Assembly: GCA_008360955.1 (NCBI GenBank)
Contig: LUCM01005922.1
Location: 23,412-87,411 of the forward strand
Direction of reading: 5' to 3'
Source: Fasciolopsis buskii
Lineage: Eukaryota > Platyhelminthes > Trematoda > Plagiorchiida > Fasciolidae
Length of the DNA: 64,000 nucleotides
Position numbers and translations under genes: made by a program. The stretch's first letter is position 1. Each line of letters starts with the position of its first letter. Shown here piece after piece: positions 56,501 to 60,998 of the stretch. The notes under the pieces are model-generated. The model had not been told where the DNA came from and did no database searches. It saw nothing but the letters and a program-made list of their open reading frames with translations.

Positions 56501-58633
56501 AACATCAGCAAAATGTATGGAAGCCACTGGGTATCACGTGCAGGCACTAACTCACCTAAGGACAGACTATGAGCATCTACCCCCATATGAAGAATCTCAG
56601 GTGAATTTCTCAGGTCAAATACGAACAGACACCAAGGGGTTCAGGTTGAAGAAACAAAATCTCACAAACATAAAGCACGGTATTGTAAAACTTAGTGTTT
56701 GATGTCCTTTAATTAACAGAAAACCGGGTGTCATGGGAGTGACACAAATTCCTCGGTTCACGATTTCATATCCTCCTAACTCAAATGTTTGCCTTAATGT
56801 AGCAGCCCAAGTAACTACATCCAAGTGATCAATACAAATGGTTAGTCTAGGCAGAGGATTCTGTCGGTCCTGCTGAAATAGTTTGGAATTCAAAATGTAC
56901 AAAGCAAATAACGGAACGGGATATTTTGGTCATCAAGTTGACCTGTGCATTTGCATCCACGCATATGACGTCATTAGTATTCGGCGGATCAGGACTGTTC
57001 GGTGAAAGGAGTTCAATTCCATCGCCTACTGGATAAGAAAGAGTATTTTGTATGAATTATTCGGTGGAAACATTTTAGGACCTGCATATAGGGCAACAAT
57101 GCCGTGCTCTACTAGAGGAGGCTAAAGGTGGTCAGCTTACAGGTTCATTGTAAGTTTTGACATCTGGGGCGACGCCTAAAGTGAATCATACAAAGCTAAC
57201 CGTTTTATCGACGATTTCTTCCTTACCACTGCACCGATACTTCTTCAAGTGATATTAAAATTAACAAACTGTCAGATGTGATCAATTCGGAAAAGCTTAT
57301 TAGACTAATTCTTTAAACCACATTTTTAAGAATTAATTATACTAACTCCACCGTTTTTAATCCCAGATCAGTAGTATCAACGCAACCAAAATTCATAATA
57401 TTTGCGACAGTACTGAAGTTTTTAAAAATGTACCCAGAGCGGATTATTTACTGGTCTAAATTTATTGAGTTTTGATCAAATCGATGATTTAGTACACAAG
57501 TCAGAAATCAGCGTGACTGATTTCTATGACTATTGGACACATTAGACGAGTTCAACTGGTCAGGTCAATACCAGTGGTGATACTGGTAATGTCAGCTGTC
57601 GGGTATTTTAAGCCTATTGCTATTAATACTATCGATATTAGTATTAATGGAACATCGGTGATTATGCTGCCAGCTGAATAAATAAAGGAAGCCAATAATA
57701 CTGGTGGTTTAAAAAGTCCCAGTGGAGTCGTCGAGGTATTCATAGGAGACGAGTTTTATGAATTAGCAAATAAAGCGCACGTATTATTGCCTGCTTGTCA
57801 AAGTCACGAAAATAAGGTGACCATATAAACTTCACGGTTAGACGTAATTTTAGGTAAGTTGTATAGTTGTACCATTGATTCTGTGAGAACACTAAGAGGT
57901 CGGATGTCACAGGAAATCATTCATCATGCGGTATCACTGCTCACTGCGCCAATAAGAAAGCGTAGAAATGCAGTGTAAATATTTCATCCTTTTTTGAATT
58001 TTATGGTCGCCAAGCTTGGCATGAAGGCTGTAATCTTTTCATCGCCAACCGAGGCATGTGGTCGTCAAAGTCAATAACGAAGAGGTGCTATATCACGTGG
58101 TCGATTTCAACAGACAGGTGAGAGCTTGCTCGACTGACCTTTGTTCGTCCTTGTTTGGTGACTCAGTTCGATTGCAATAGATATGCACTTCTAATGCTTC
58201 TTAACACGGGTGAAGTATTGGCACATCACTCTGTTAGTTATCCACTGGTGAATCGGGCGTTTAAATCGCATGATAAATAACTGCAACATTGTGCCGGCAG
58301 CCTGATTTGCTTGAACAAGGATAACTCACGTTTTCGGTTATCGCGAATCAGATTGACAGTTTATGTGGGCAGTTGTTCTGCTTGAATGTGGAGCCTAACT
58401 CAAAGATTCCCATGCAGTAATATTTTTGCATGTTTTCATGTAGAACACAATAACAAAATCTCACCTCAGACACATAGGTATTCGACGGGAATTCAATTTC
58501 CCCAAATGTATCTGTTGGTGCGTCCACAAATCGATCCGGTAGGGACAATAGTCTTTTGGCAAATACATCATTTCGCGTTACTTCAGAATGTACCTTGTAA
58601 GCCACGTTACAAGAACAGACACCGCTCAAATCT
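7900..58633 (-). CDS. TRPM: TRPM2-like cation channel gene, spliced span (5' and 3' incomplete)
   Basis: This spliced minus-strand gene encodes a tetrameric plasma-membrane cation channel of the TRPM family. 28 candidate exons (about 1,350 codons) are listed separately. The conclusion rests on the ordered series of family marks: N-terminal TRPM homology blocks (PTDTFGEIEF, VRVS, TWILTDG, GLADIL), helical repeats, S1-S6, a pore with GEYNLDDL, S6 ending NLLIAMF, a TRP helix (WSLQRY), PPPL and a C-terminal coiled coil. The WERLRFWDYQRYLLYG stretch after the PPPL segment resembles the same region of vertebrate TRPM2. Phases agree at nearly all junctions. The initiator exon lies upstream of 58.6 kb and the stop codon was not found below 7.9 kb. 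In schistosomes a member of this group is the praziquantel target; whether this is its orthologue is inference. Confidence 0.9.
8917..8947 (+). repeat. GT/ATGT microsatellite
   Basis: Thirty-one bases of GT units broken by two ATGT units. Confidence 0.9.
10950..11230 (+). repeat. SINE-like repeat, copy A (best preserved)
   Basis: Shares AAATCAG.GACGGATA, TTCAACAAGCCG, the segment around TGGCCATTG (11063-11073) and GGTTCGTGTCC (11098-11108), then GATGAAACAGCTGTA and a TTTCATGAAA end with other copies in the window. The TGGCC and GGTTCG blocks are spaced like the A and B boxes of a tRNA-type polymerase III promoter, suggesting a tRNA-derived SINE. Promoter function is inferred from the boxes only. 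Confidence 0.65.
11390..11690 (+). repeat. GAT/GAC-rich imperfect trinucleotide region
   Basis: A long run of GATGATGAC-type units holds a pure ATT tract at 11534-11575. It stays open on both strands (Asp-rich on plus, Ile/Ser-rich on minus) purely because of the repeat, so neither frame is called as a gene. Confidence 0.85.
11967..12009 (-). CDS. TRPM: TRPM exon 27, 43-nt continuation of the coiled coil
   Basis: The acceptor is cacttctcacag (phase 0) and the donor AGCG|gtgagt (phase 1). It reads QDQIRQLATKLAQS, which continues the heptads of exon 26. Both splice sites are strong, and the phases agree with exon 26 before and exon 28 after, so this short exon is well supported despite its length. 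Confidence 0.82.
12010..15313. other. TRPM intron between exons 26 and 27
   Basis: It includes a TG/T-rich patch (about 12900-13110) and otherwise unique AT-rich sequence. An open frame at 14189-14392 on the minus strand lacks recognisable content and is not called. Confidence 0.65.
15314..15618 (-). CDS. TRPM: TRPM exon 26, C-terminal coiled coil
   Basis: The acceptor is atcattccaag (phase 1) and the donor GAGGAG|gtaaat (phase 0). It reads SQESRERQLKHWERLRFWDY, QRYLLYGHSRRKNQ, a serine-rich stretch, and a heptad coil from QLASNIQTFQQTASENI to RMDELERKLDQVIKALKNIH. In TRPM channels this coil assembles the tetramer below the membrane. The KHWERLRFWDYQRYL part resembles the LSWEIYLKENYL region of vertebrate TRPM2. 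Confidence 0.93.
15619..19055. other. TRPM intron between exons 25 and 26
   Basis: Unique AT-rich sequence. I recognise no gene, RNA or transposon in it. Confidence 0.65.
19056..19246 (-). CDS. TRPM: TRPM exon 25, TRP helix and PPPL segment
   Basis: The acceptor is ctactcttccag (phase 2) and the donor TTCA|gtatgt (phase 1). It reads STYVRIESASTGHWSLQRYQ, then VICEFVERSPLPPPLIFIWH and LYLLIKYAIRKCRGHKS. W..QRY is the TRP box and PLPPPLI the conserved turn after it. The glutamate of the CEF triad falls near the TRP-helix residue that helps coordinate calcium in TRPM2. Confidence 0.97.
19420..19555 (-). CDS. TRPM: TRPM exon 24, S6
   Basis: The acceptor is gtctaacag (phase 1) and the donor TTCGC|gtaagt (phase 2). 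It reads ERESCKEYGVNCRDSMATWF, then SPMLLGVFVILTQVLLLNLL and IAMF. The two cysteines in the post-filter loop correspond to the conserved TRPM disulfide pair. LLLNLLIAMF is the hallmark S6 end of the family. Confidence 0.98.
19556..23031. other. TRPM intron between exons 23 and 24
   Basis: AT-rich sequence with several short accidental open frames on both strands. Nothing recognised. Confidence 0.65.
23032..23233 (-). CDS. TRPM: TRPM exon 23, S5 and pore
   Basis: The acceptor is ctgtacag (phase 0) and the donor GGCG|gtaaga (phase 1). It reads LVKDLLPFLALFIVSLVSF (S5), then the pore helix LRTLFDALQMAYFQIVGEYN and LDDLVGNG. The filter region carries a glutamate (VGEY) and two aspartates (LDDL), like the acidic GE....D pores of divalent-permeable TRPM channels; ion selectivity is inference. 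Confidence 0.97.
24095..24305 (+). repeat. SINE-like repeat, copy B
   Basis: A diverged copy of the repeat at 10950-11230, recognised from CCAGTTCAGG, GGATATGC, ACGAATGAAACGGCTGTA and GTGGTTTCTTGTTAGTGAGC in the same order and orientation. Confidence 0.6.
24669..24688 (+). repeat. TA dinucleotide microsatellite
   Basis: Ten uninterrupted TA units. Confidence 0.9.
24916..25212 (-). CDS. TRPM: TRPM exon 22, S3 and S4
   Basis: The acceptor is cttttttttctag and the donor ACTATG|gtaggt; 99 codons in phase 0. It reads GIMSGLSFRAYTKRIWKALE, then LVAIFLYVLGTALHL (S3), LLRMADVFYGLSLFLFFYRL (S4 region) and IGPLVMMVQTM (S4-S5 linker, family GP.IVMI..MM). S4 carries a single arginine (FYRLLEAF). At the start of S3 the family W-N-x-x-D becomes W-K-A-L-E. 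Confidence 0.98.
26647..26759 (-). repeat. SINE-like repeat, copy C (inverted, truncated by gap)
   Basis: Reads TTTCATGAAATGATTCACCA, AAGAAACCATGG and TACAGCTGTTTCATCCTTG, the reverse complement of the 3' part of copy A. It starts precisely where the left Penelope arm is interrupted, which marks one insertion end. The rest is lost in the gap. Confidence 0.75.
26760..26955. other. Assembly gap (N run)
   Basis: 196 unknown bases. The gap length may be nominal. By comparison with the other arm the missing part should be the remainder of the SINE-like insertion. Confidence 0.99.
27200..28320 (-). mobile_element. Penelope-like element coding region, RT and GIY-YIG, frameshifted
   Basis: The minus strand reads RFDVVSLYMSAPIKDSLNYL (RT motif A region), LEERTILASSEII and LCLTST, then LYLCYVDDTIAII with the catalytic YVDD at 27967-27978, VSFLDGRL and HSDKYLEFS. 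Downstream frames give RVKKLCSDD, VGIPYRSGTLDAIRKVL and YTEQTSRQLRTGITEH (about 27300-27360), a GIY-YIG endonuclease core. The fingers part of RT before motif A is absent and the frame changes several times, so the copy is inactive. The order RT then GIY-YIG is diagnostic of Penelope-like elements. Confidence 0.85.
28318..28520 (-). repeat. Right inverted arm of Penelope-like element, intact
   Basis: The reverse complement matches the left arm 26510-27000 without the SINE/gap insertion. It lies directly 5' of the RT remnant. Penelope-like elements are known to carry such terminal repeats in direct or inverted orientation. Confidence 0.8.
28882..29019 (-). CDS. TRPM: TRPM exon 21, S1 and S2
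   Basis: The acceptor is gatctag with a long C/T-rich tract upstream; the donor is AGACAG|gtaaga; 46 codons in phase 0. It reads LSHLVFLCFFTYTLLFSVPR, then LKENMILLFWVMTYFVENVR plus Q. Two hydrophobic helices are separated by a short extracellular loop. S2 ends ENVRQ where TRPM2 and TRPM8 have EExRQ or DEVRQ, so the Glu of the S2 calcium site appears to be Asn here. Confidence 0.96.
29020..30153. other. TRPM intron between exons 20 and 21
   Basis: The exon 21 side has a strong C/T tract (about 29025-29080 on the minus strand) serving as acceptor context. The remainder is unique AT-rich sequence. Confidence 0.7.
30154..30241 (-). CDS. TRPM: TRPM exon 20, YYNAPTVRFAYAT entering S1
   Basis: The acceptor is tttcag (phase 2) and the donor GCCACT|gtaagt (phase 0). 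It reads EKSSQNCKDYWRKIYAYYNA and PTVRFAYAT. The F(Y)NAPIVKF motif marks the last cytoplasmic residues before S1 in TRPM channels. The final FAYAT lies in the first turns of S1. Confidence 0.96.
30242..31611. other. TRPM intron between exons 18 and 20
   Basis: Apart from the hypothetical 11-base exon at 31444-31454, nothing is recognised. A plus-strand open frame at 30902-31120 has no recognisable content. Confidence 0.6.
31444..31454 (-). CDS. TRPM: TRPM exon 19, hypothetical 11-nt micro-exon
   Basis: The bases between acceptor cttagactag and the strong donor AAGAC|gtaagt would convert phase 0 to phase 2 and read QAKT across the join, bridging exon 18 to exon 20. An upstream acceptor (cccttag) would give 16 bases instead and break the phase. 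This is offered only because the splice signals and phase fit; there is no protein evidence. Confidence 0.2.
31612..31724 (-). CDS. TRPM: TRPM exon 18, candidate linker exon
   Basis: An open frame with a very good donor (GCTCAG|gtagga) reads RHMAKAIWLGKTLSGTSN, then EGHLTGNDWINYAQ. The acceptor chosen (acgtgag) is poor and has no pyrimidine tract; ctaaag further in is an alternative in the same phase. It ends in phase 0, whereas the next secure exon needs phase 2, so either exon 19 intervenes or this segment is not used in the main transcript. Confidence 0.35.
31725..36229. other. TRPM intron between exons 17 and 18
   Basis: Contains a SINE-like copy (35310-35515). 33540-34900 carries repeat-like GC-richer patches I could not assign. 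No gene is recognised. Confidence 0.55.
35310..35515 (+). repeat. SINE-like repeat, copy D
   Basis: Shares ACAAATCAGCAACGGATAAA, GGTTCAACAAGCCGTTAAGA, TGGCCAAGAG (A-box-like, 35401) and CAATCGTTCGTCCCTGGTT with copy A, in the same order. TGGCCAAG is closer than copy A to the A box of Leu/Ser-type tRNAs. Confidence 0.7.
36230..36329 (-). CDS. TRPM: TRPM exon 17, acidic/amphipathic pre-S1 linker (3' end uncertain)
   Basis: The acceptor cactttctggccag is good and keeps phase 0 from exon 16. It reads NSGPSEWAKHETKAKMVI, then NEEQMIRDHISQLPA. The donor is not clear. GCGA|gtgttt at 36230 gives phase 1 and suits exon 18. GCCA|gttacc and TTTG|gtcaca nearby give phase 2 and would join directly to exon 20, skipping exons 18 and 19. 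Composition is right for a TRPM linker, but nothing in it is strongly conserved. Confidence 0.6.
36682..36828 (-). CDS. TRPM: TRPM exon 16, pre-S1 helix (GIVLPPLVPF)
   Basis: The acceptor is cccatcgaag and the donor CACGGA|gtaagt; the exon is 49 codons in phase 0. It reads FAVSMLVGIVLPPLVPFTLK, matching the K.I.GI..PP.I..L.F segment that precedes the acidic linker in TRPM1/3/6/7 and the equivalent segment in TRPM2/8. An acidic stretch (GNSDKDEDDTP) follows, typical of the pre-S1 linker. Confidence 0.95.
36956..37181 (-). CDS. TRPM: TRPM exon 15, EYEEKARGLLTECF and CSEQYLKQVWCG
   Basis: The acceptor is attttttgtag (phase 2) and the donor TTCACA|gtaagt (phase 0). It reads EYEEKARGLLTECFTEDPK, ASFGYMSCLMLAADGRSL and CSEQYLKQVWCGAIDSQTT. 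These match the TRPM series FE..A..LL..CY, W....CL.LA......F..H.C.Q..L...W.G. It ends just before the pre-S1 membrane-associated helix. Confidence 0.97.
37182..39424. other. TRPM intron between exons 14 and 15
   Basis: AT-rich unique sequence. Overlapping short frames on both strands near 37250-37700 and 38500-39060 lack recognisable motifs. Confidence 0.65.
39425..39629 (-). CDS. TRPM: TRPM exon 14, helical repeat (LFTWALLTERKDTAQFLW)
   Basis: The acceptor is taacttccag (phase 1) and the donor GCAAA|gtgagt (phase 2). It reads NENEPLPLCPATHLFTWALL, then TERKDTAQFLWTQLQEPLGA and ALMAALLLRRF. This is one of the most conserved cytoplasmic blocks in TRPM proteins (ELL.WA.L..R..MA..LW....E....AL.A..L). 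Confidence 0.97.
39630..42914. other. TRPM intron between exons 13 and 14
   Basis: No gene, RNA or assignable repeat seen. Confidence 0.65.
42915..43026 (-). CDS. TRPM: TRPM exon 13, helical repeat (VGKVLTLLLGSHYYPIY)
   Basis: The acceptor is ctgttgacag (phase 0) and the donor GAAA|gtaagt (phase 1). It reads LPDKISLLLVGKVLTLLLG and SHYYPIYLDTQFTKTAEE. This matches the TRPM helix DIG.VL..LLG..Y...Y. The final A joins the AC of exon 14 to give Asn. Confidence 0.93.
43027..44222. other. TRPM intron between exons 12 and 13
   Basis: Unique AT-rich sequence with nothing recognised. Confidence 0.65.
44223..44267 (-). CDS. TRPM: TRPM exon 12, 45-nt exon
   Basis: A fifteen-codon exon with acceptor ccaattttcag and donor ATGAAG|gtgagc, phase 0 at both ends. 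It reads TSKKGLQNVIKRFMK, a basic helix. Exons 11 and 13 are also phase 0 at the facing ends, so exon 12 could be skipped without breaking the frame. The sequence fills the gap in the family alignment between the LY helix and the next VG..L..LLG helix. Confidence 0.87.
44423..44572 (-). CDS. TRPM: TRPM exon 11, helical repeat (VPFIRLFLEKG)
   Basis: The acceptor is aattttag and the donor CACAG|gtaaat; the exon is 50 codons, phase 0 to 0. It reads ERKLGSYMTAFLLSDNVPF, then IRLFLEKGFDLKNYLTYATL and EHLYTYSVHAQ. This matches LE.A...AL..DRVDFV.LLIENG......L....L..LY of the family. It is a clear armadillo/ankyrin-like helical segment of the cytoplasmic domain. Confidence 0.96.
44573..46803. other. 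TRPM intron between exons 10 and 11
   Basis: Open frames at 45072-45260 (minus) and 45602-45880 (plus) have no recognisable motifs. No transposon could be assigned. Confidence 0.6.
46804..46922 (-). CDS. TRPM: TRPM exon 10, helical repeat (IALNRSDVAREKVF)
   Basis: The acceptor is tttttacgtaaag (phase 1) and the donor TGGAAT|gtgagt (phase 0). It reads AQETLDQGTELNYSKLEI, then TIALNRSDVAREKVFLPG. This matches the diagnostic TRPM helix L.LAL.WNRVDIA...IF. A nearby cag acceptor at 46917 would also be open but would leave the phase of exon 9 unmatched. Confidence 0.94.
46923..50375. other. TRPM intron between exons 9 and 10
   Basis: Short frames at 47375-47629, 49217-49498, 49593-49817 and 49858-50085 carry no family motif, and exons 9 and 10 join in phase without them. 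Nothing else is recognised. Confidence 0.65.
50376..50536 (-). CDS. TRPM: TRPM exon 9, end of homology region / first helical repeats
   Basis: The acceptor is cttcttcttttgcatcctag, with an excellent pyrimidine tract, and the donor is CCAG|gttagc (phase 1). It reads YWDVLERPEIVILMIQDL, then ICDAEEDELDYLVLLLLIGP. This matches the part of TRPM channels where the nucleotide-fold region ends and acidic residues precede the ILTAL helix. Two other acceptors (tcag, acag) a few bases in do not keep the phase. Confidence 0.9.
50537..50901. other. TRPM intron between exons 8 and 9
   Basis: A short intron with a very clear pyrimidine-rich acceptor at its exon 9 end. No other content. Confidence 0.8.
50902..51032 (-). 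CDS. TRPM: TRPM exon 8, NTGGLADILID
   Basis: The acceptor is tattcgcggtag (phase 0) and the donor GCAAA|gtgagt (phase 2). It opens NTGGLADILIDCINDTEVGE, the equivalent of the highly conserved GSGRAADILA of TRPM N-termini. A charged, variable stretch (RNRRKKALTEGSQEHD) follows. The phase 2 end joins exactly to the C of exon 9 to give Asn. Confidence 0.94.
51033..51887. other. TRPM intron between exons 7 and 8
   Basis: Unique sequence, nothing recognised. Confidence 0.75.
51888..51988 (-). CDS. TRPM: TRPM exon 7, GILSGGDEAT strand-loop
   Basis: The acceptor is cgttcgttttag (phase 1) and the donor ATGAAA|gtgagt (phase 0). It reads KIQMCGILSGGDEATLTAIH and ends YGMPFVLMK. This corresponds to the TRPM pattern VP.V..V..GG..T...V.E.....PVVV. 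The GG turn is preserved, and the join to NTGGLADIL of exon 8 recreates the usual GSGR.ADIL region. Confidence 0.93.
51989..52580. other. TRPM intron between exons 6 and 7
   Basis: Open on both strands over 52160-52480 without recognisable content. The donor at its exon 6 end is ambiguous (52581 or 52564). Confidence 0.65.
52581..52806 (-). CDS. TRPM: TRPM exon 6, LDDSVTHYLFVD block
   Basis: The acceptor is ataattacag (phase 0). It reads GCYPASYSNAQEHVGPHEPL, then DDSVTHYLFVDTKN and FRTKFEKFLRTQ. This is the family block LD.NHTHFLLVDNGT followed by R..LEKFI. The 3' boundary is uncertain: the donor GAAA|gtgcag at 52581 gives the phase 1 needed by exon 7, whereas reading through to CTA|gtatga at 52564 gives phase 0 and does not join. 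Confidence 0.88.
52807..54098. other. TRPM intron between exons 5 and 6
   Basis: Unique AT-rich sequence, nothing recognised. Confidence 0.75.
54099..54268 (-). CDS. TRPM: TRPM exon 5, TWILTDG and VPW motif
   Basis: The acceptor is tgttaacaaag and the donor TTTCTT|gtaaga. It reads LTWILTDGLQRGISPDIS and then VEAIGLVPWRKI. These match the TRPM signature G.WI.TGG...G....IG.A and the following IGIAPWG strand. TGG is TDG here. In TRPM2 this region forms part of the N-terminal nucleotide-binding fold (established for vertebrate TRPM2). Binding by this protein is not shown. Confidence 0.94.
54269..55517. other. TRPM intron between exons 4 and 5
   Basis: Nothing recognised apart from accidental short frames. 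Confidence 0.75.
55518..55689 (-). CDS. TRPM: TRPM exon 4, YVRVS and PQLVLSFYG strands
   Basis: The acceptor is caaattag (phase 0) and the donor ACAT|gtgagc (phase 1). It reads YVRVSEEMDLENLASLIQ followed by WSVPRPQLVLSFYGDE. This matches the family pattern YVRVS..., then W.L..P.LLISV.GG, which forms part of the Rossmann-like core of the N-terminal homology region. The usual GG at the strand end is YGD here, a mild departure. Confidence 0.93.
55690..56942. other. TRPM intron between exons 3 and 4
   Basis: Includes a plus-strand open frame at 56409-56702 and minus-strand frames at 55771-56085 and 56615-56902 with no recognisable content. Confidence 0.65.
56943..57028 (-). CDS. TRPM: TRPM exon 3, N-terminal homology region
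   Basis: The acceptor is ttcttatccag and the donor CACAG|gtcaac. The frame reads VGDGIELLSPNSPDPPN and ends NAQ, joining in phase 0 to YVRVS of the next exon. It is the variable loop between the PTD..GEIEF block and the conserved YVRVS strand, somewhat longer and more proline-rich than in vertebrate TRPMs. The junction at the 3' side is secure; the 5' side depends on the micro-exon. Confidence 0.85.
57227..57242 (-). CDS. TRPM: TRPM exon 2, proposed 16-nt micro-exon
   Basis: Exon 1 ends in phase 0 but the next clear exon (56943-57028) needs phase 1. A 16-base segment with acceptor cttgaag and a strong donor (cagtg|gtaagg) takes phase 0 to phase 1 and reads KYRCS, joining as KYRCSVGDGIELL. 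An alternative acceptor three bases further in would give YRCS. The support is only phase arithmetic and splice sites, because the protein is poorly conserved here. Transcript reads would settle it. Confidence 0.4.
57915..57985 (-). repeat. SINE-like repeat, copy E (fragment, inverted)
   Basis: TCATCATGCGGTATCACTGC, followed by TCACTGCGCCAATAAGAAA and ATTTCATCCTT, follows the order of copy C and the reverse complement of the 3' end of copy A. Confidence 0.5.
58080..58230 (+). repeat. SINE-like repeat, copy F (degraded)
   Basis: GATTTCAACAGACAGGTGAG, CTTGCTCGACTGACC, CAGTTCGATTGCAATAGATA and CTTCTTAACACGGGTGAA follow copies A and D in order, about 100 bases from the inverted fragment at 57915-57985. 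The pair may be nested insertions or a rearranged copy. Confidence 0.5.
58465..58633 (-). CDS. TRPM: TRPM exon 1 found: start of N-terminal homology region
   Basis: The acceptor is ttttttttcacag and the donor GAG|gtgaga. The exon begins with the third base of a codon and ends in phase 0 after 56 further codons. It contains CSCN, matching the CxCG motif of TRPM N-termini, then APTDTFGEIEFPSNTY, which matches the conserved PTDAYGDIEF block. Because it opens in mid-codon and family proteins have residues before this motif, at least one more 5' exon is missing. Its position was not established. Confidence 0.88.
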
Positions 58634-58820
58634 CTGTGAAAAAAAAGAGAAAATTGGCAAAAAAGTTACCATGAAGATTGATAACTGGTGATTCCCGTTC
58701 TCGACTTTATTCCATGATTGCAGAATATGTAGGTGAATTTCCCGGTTGAAATGACCTTTTAGTCAATTTAAACCGAGATTCTCACTGATAGTTTAGCCTT
58801 ATAGATTAAAATGGTTTGTT

Positions 58821-58862
58821 TTAAGATGCGTGCTTCATGTACTGATAGGCATCATCTTTAAC
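58821..58862 (-). other. Possible terminal or internal exon fragment
   Basis: After a strong acceptor (tctgtttttccag) the minus strand reads VKDDAYQYMKHAS followed by TAA. It could be the last exon of another minus-strand gene. Alternatively, splicing at CA|gtacat would give phase 2 and join to TRPM exon 1. No homologue was recognised. Confidence 0.25.
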
Positions 58863-60746
58863 CTGGAAAAACAGATTCATTAATTATACCTCACTTCTGA
58901 GGAAAATGTATTTCGCAACAAGCCGTACCGTAAAAATTCAGTCATACTCGCTTTGACTTGACACCAAGCCCTGAAAATAGCAAACTTCCAACGCAAAAAG
59001 ATGACAAAATATAACCAAGTTAATTTTCATGATTTTGCCTTACTTGGAGTCTAATTTACCATTGCTTCTAACAGTTAATTAAAATAACATGCCGAAAATG
59101 GTTCATCGATTAGGAAACTACTTCGGCCAATGAACAGAAGATACTAGGCAATGAAGTGTTCGCAAACCAAAAACTTACACCCAAGAATTTTTGGTTTCAC
59201 AAAAAACTGACAAAAATCATTAGAATACAAAGCAGTTATTGGGCAAAACAATCGTACAATTCCGGTTCTAGAGCTATATTTTGAAAACCGATCAGAATAA
59301 GATCGCTCGGCCCAGCTTGTTATGACAAGTCGAATTAGCTAAGGCAATTTGTGGTTGTCACCCATCTGGCAGACTGTATCGTTTACATGAGAGAAAAAAT
59401 AATTCAACGTGTTCCAGACGAGGAACAGTTAGTTGATACCTACTGCTCATATCGTCCTAGTTTTTTTGATTTACTCAGGATGGAACATGTGTGGCGTCAT
59501 AGTTACTATGCTGACATATCCATCATGCACTGTCTCATTACTAAATTCCCATCAAAGGGCATGAATACAAAGTTAAAAATCCAGTTCTGTTCTCTTCTGA
59601 GAAATCATCAATTCCACAGTGTGTGAATATGAATCCCCAAGCAGGGCCTGTTTACAGTATGCGAAACAAGTCCTAGGCCACGTGTAACGGTTAGCTTTTG
59701 CAGACTGACCTATGGTGATTTGAACGATACTTCAACCCAGCAATCCAACTAAATATGAAGCGAATAAATGTGCGTTGGACACGAGACGTGTTGAATCATC
59801 CCCGGGTGGATGGGGGGGCGGGAAGGACAGGTTACCAACAGTTTCTTGGAAATAAAAGCCACACGCTTTTCGGATAGCCAAGCAAAAGTTCATGTCGCGA
59901 TAATCGGAGTAGTGCTCTGCAAAGATCGCCTATGGAAAGATTGGTTGATGTCTCTTTCATGCTCACTCGAACTGAGTGTTTTTCTAAAATCAAGGAAAAC
60001 TTTCCTAGTAGTGAAAGTGAACATTAAAACACCTCATCTCCAAAGCATAAAGATAGGCTATTCCATTGGATTTCGTCTACCGAGTGATTTTAATTAAAGG
60101 TAGGTATTTTTCAATTTAAATAAGCAATTCTCACAGAGTTTTGGTAAGATTTTACGGAAAGCAGCAAACTTGAAATGGTCGTGTTAACATCACGGTAATA
60201 ACCTATCTATAAAGTGGCAACTTACGCAGGTGCATGCAAACGTCCAGTACACAGCGGAGCTCGAATGTGATGCGGTATCCAGAGTGCTGATTGTCTGATC
60301 TGTTCAACAGGATTGAATAATGGACCGTCATCAGTGAAAATGTTTTCGGATGGTCCCTATCAAAATGAGGTTTGTTTGCGAGCTATGAGAAATTCAGTCA
60401 CTCGGGACTAGTACCTGCACCACAATATTTTTAAGCATTGTTGGAAGAACCAGGCCGACATTATATAAACATCAAATCCGAATGATTTAAGGAGAGTACC
60501 AAAAAAAGGGATGCTCCATGTAATGGTTTTTATTGTGAATGATAAAATGCCTGAAATTACAGAAATATTCCTTATGTTGTCGTTAACATTCCATAAACTG
60601 AATTCAAGACATTAGACAATGTGAACACCAAAGTTTGCAAACTAAACCAGAAGAAAGTTAGATGCATTGACATACTATGCCTAATCAAAACGGTGACCTA
60701 AGAAAGGTAGTAGCCAAGTGCTATTCCATCTTTTAACTACCTTTTA

Positions 60747-60998
60747 CTAGCCATAGCGAACGTCCATCCAGGTGATCAGCTGTGAATAAGGTAATCTTAG
60801 GGAAATCGAATAAGCCGCGATGTCGAGAGCGCGGTGGATTTTCGACTGACAAGCGGTTGCCCTAAAAATATCACAGGAGTCCACTGGCGGCACGGTGACG
60901 TGGCGAGTATGGCCCGCCAACCAAATAAGACCATTGCCTCCTGTCGTGTTCAACTGACCTGGGAAGGTTTTGCCAGAAGAGGCATATGAACCGATCAA
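60747..60998 (-). other. Unassigned open frame, coding-like
   Basis: An uninterrupted frame reading QLNTTGGNGLIWLAGHTRHV, then TVPPVDSCDIFRATACQ and LPYSQLITWMDVRYG. It has an in-frame acceptor candidate (cccaggtcag) and mixed codon ends, which look more coding-like than neighbouring frames. It does not resemble TRPM or the adjoining LINE. It may be an exon, a transposon piece or chance. Confidence 0.2.
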
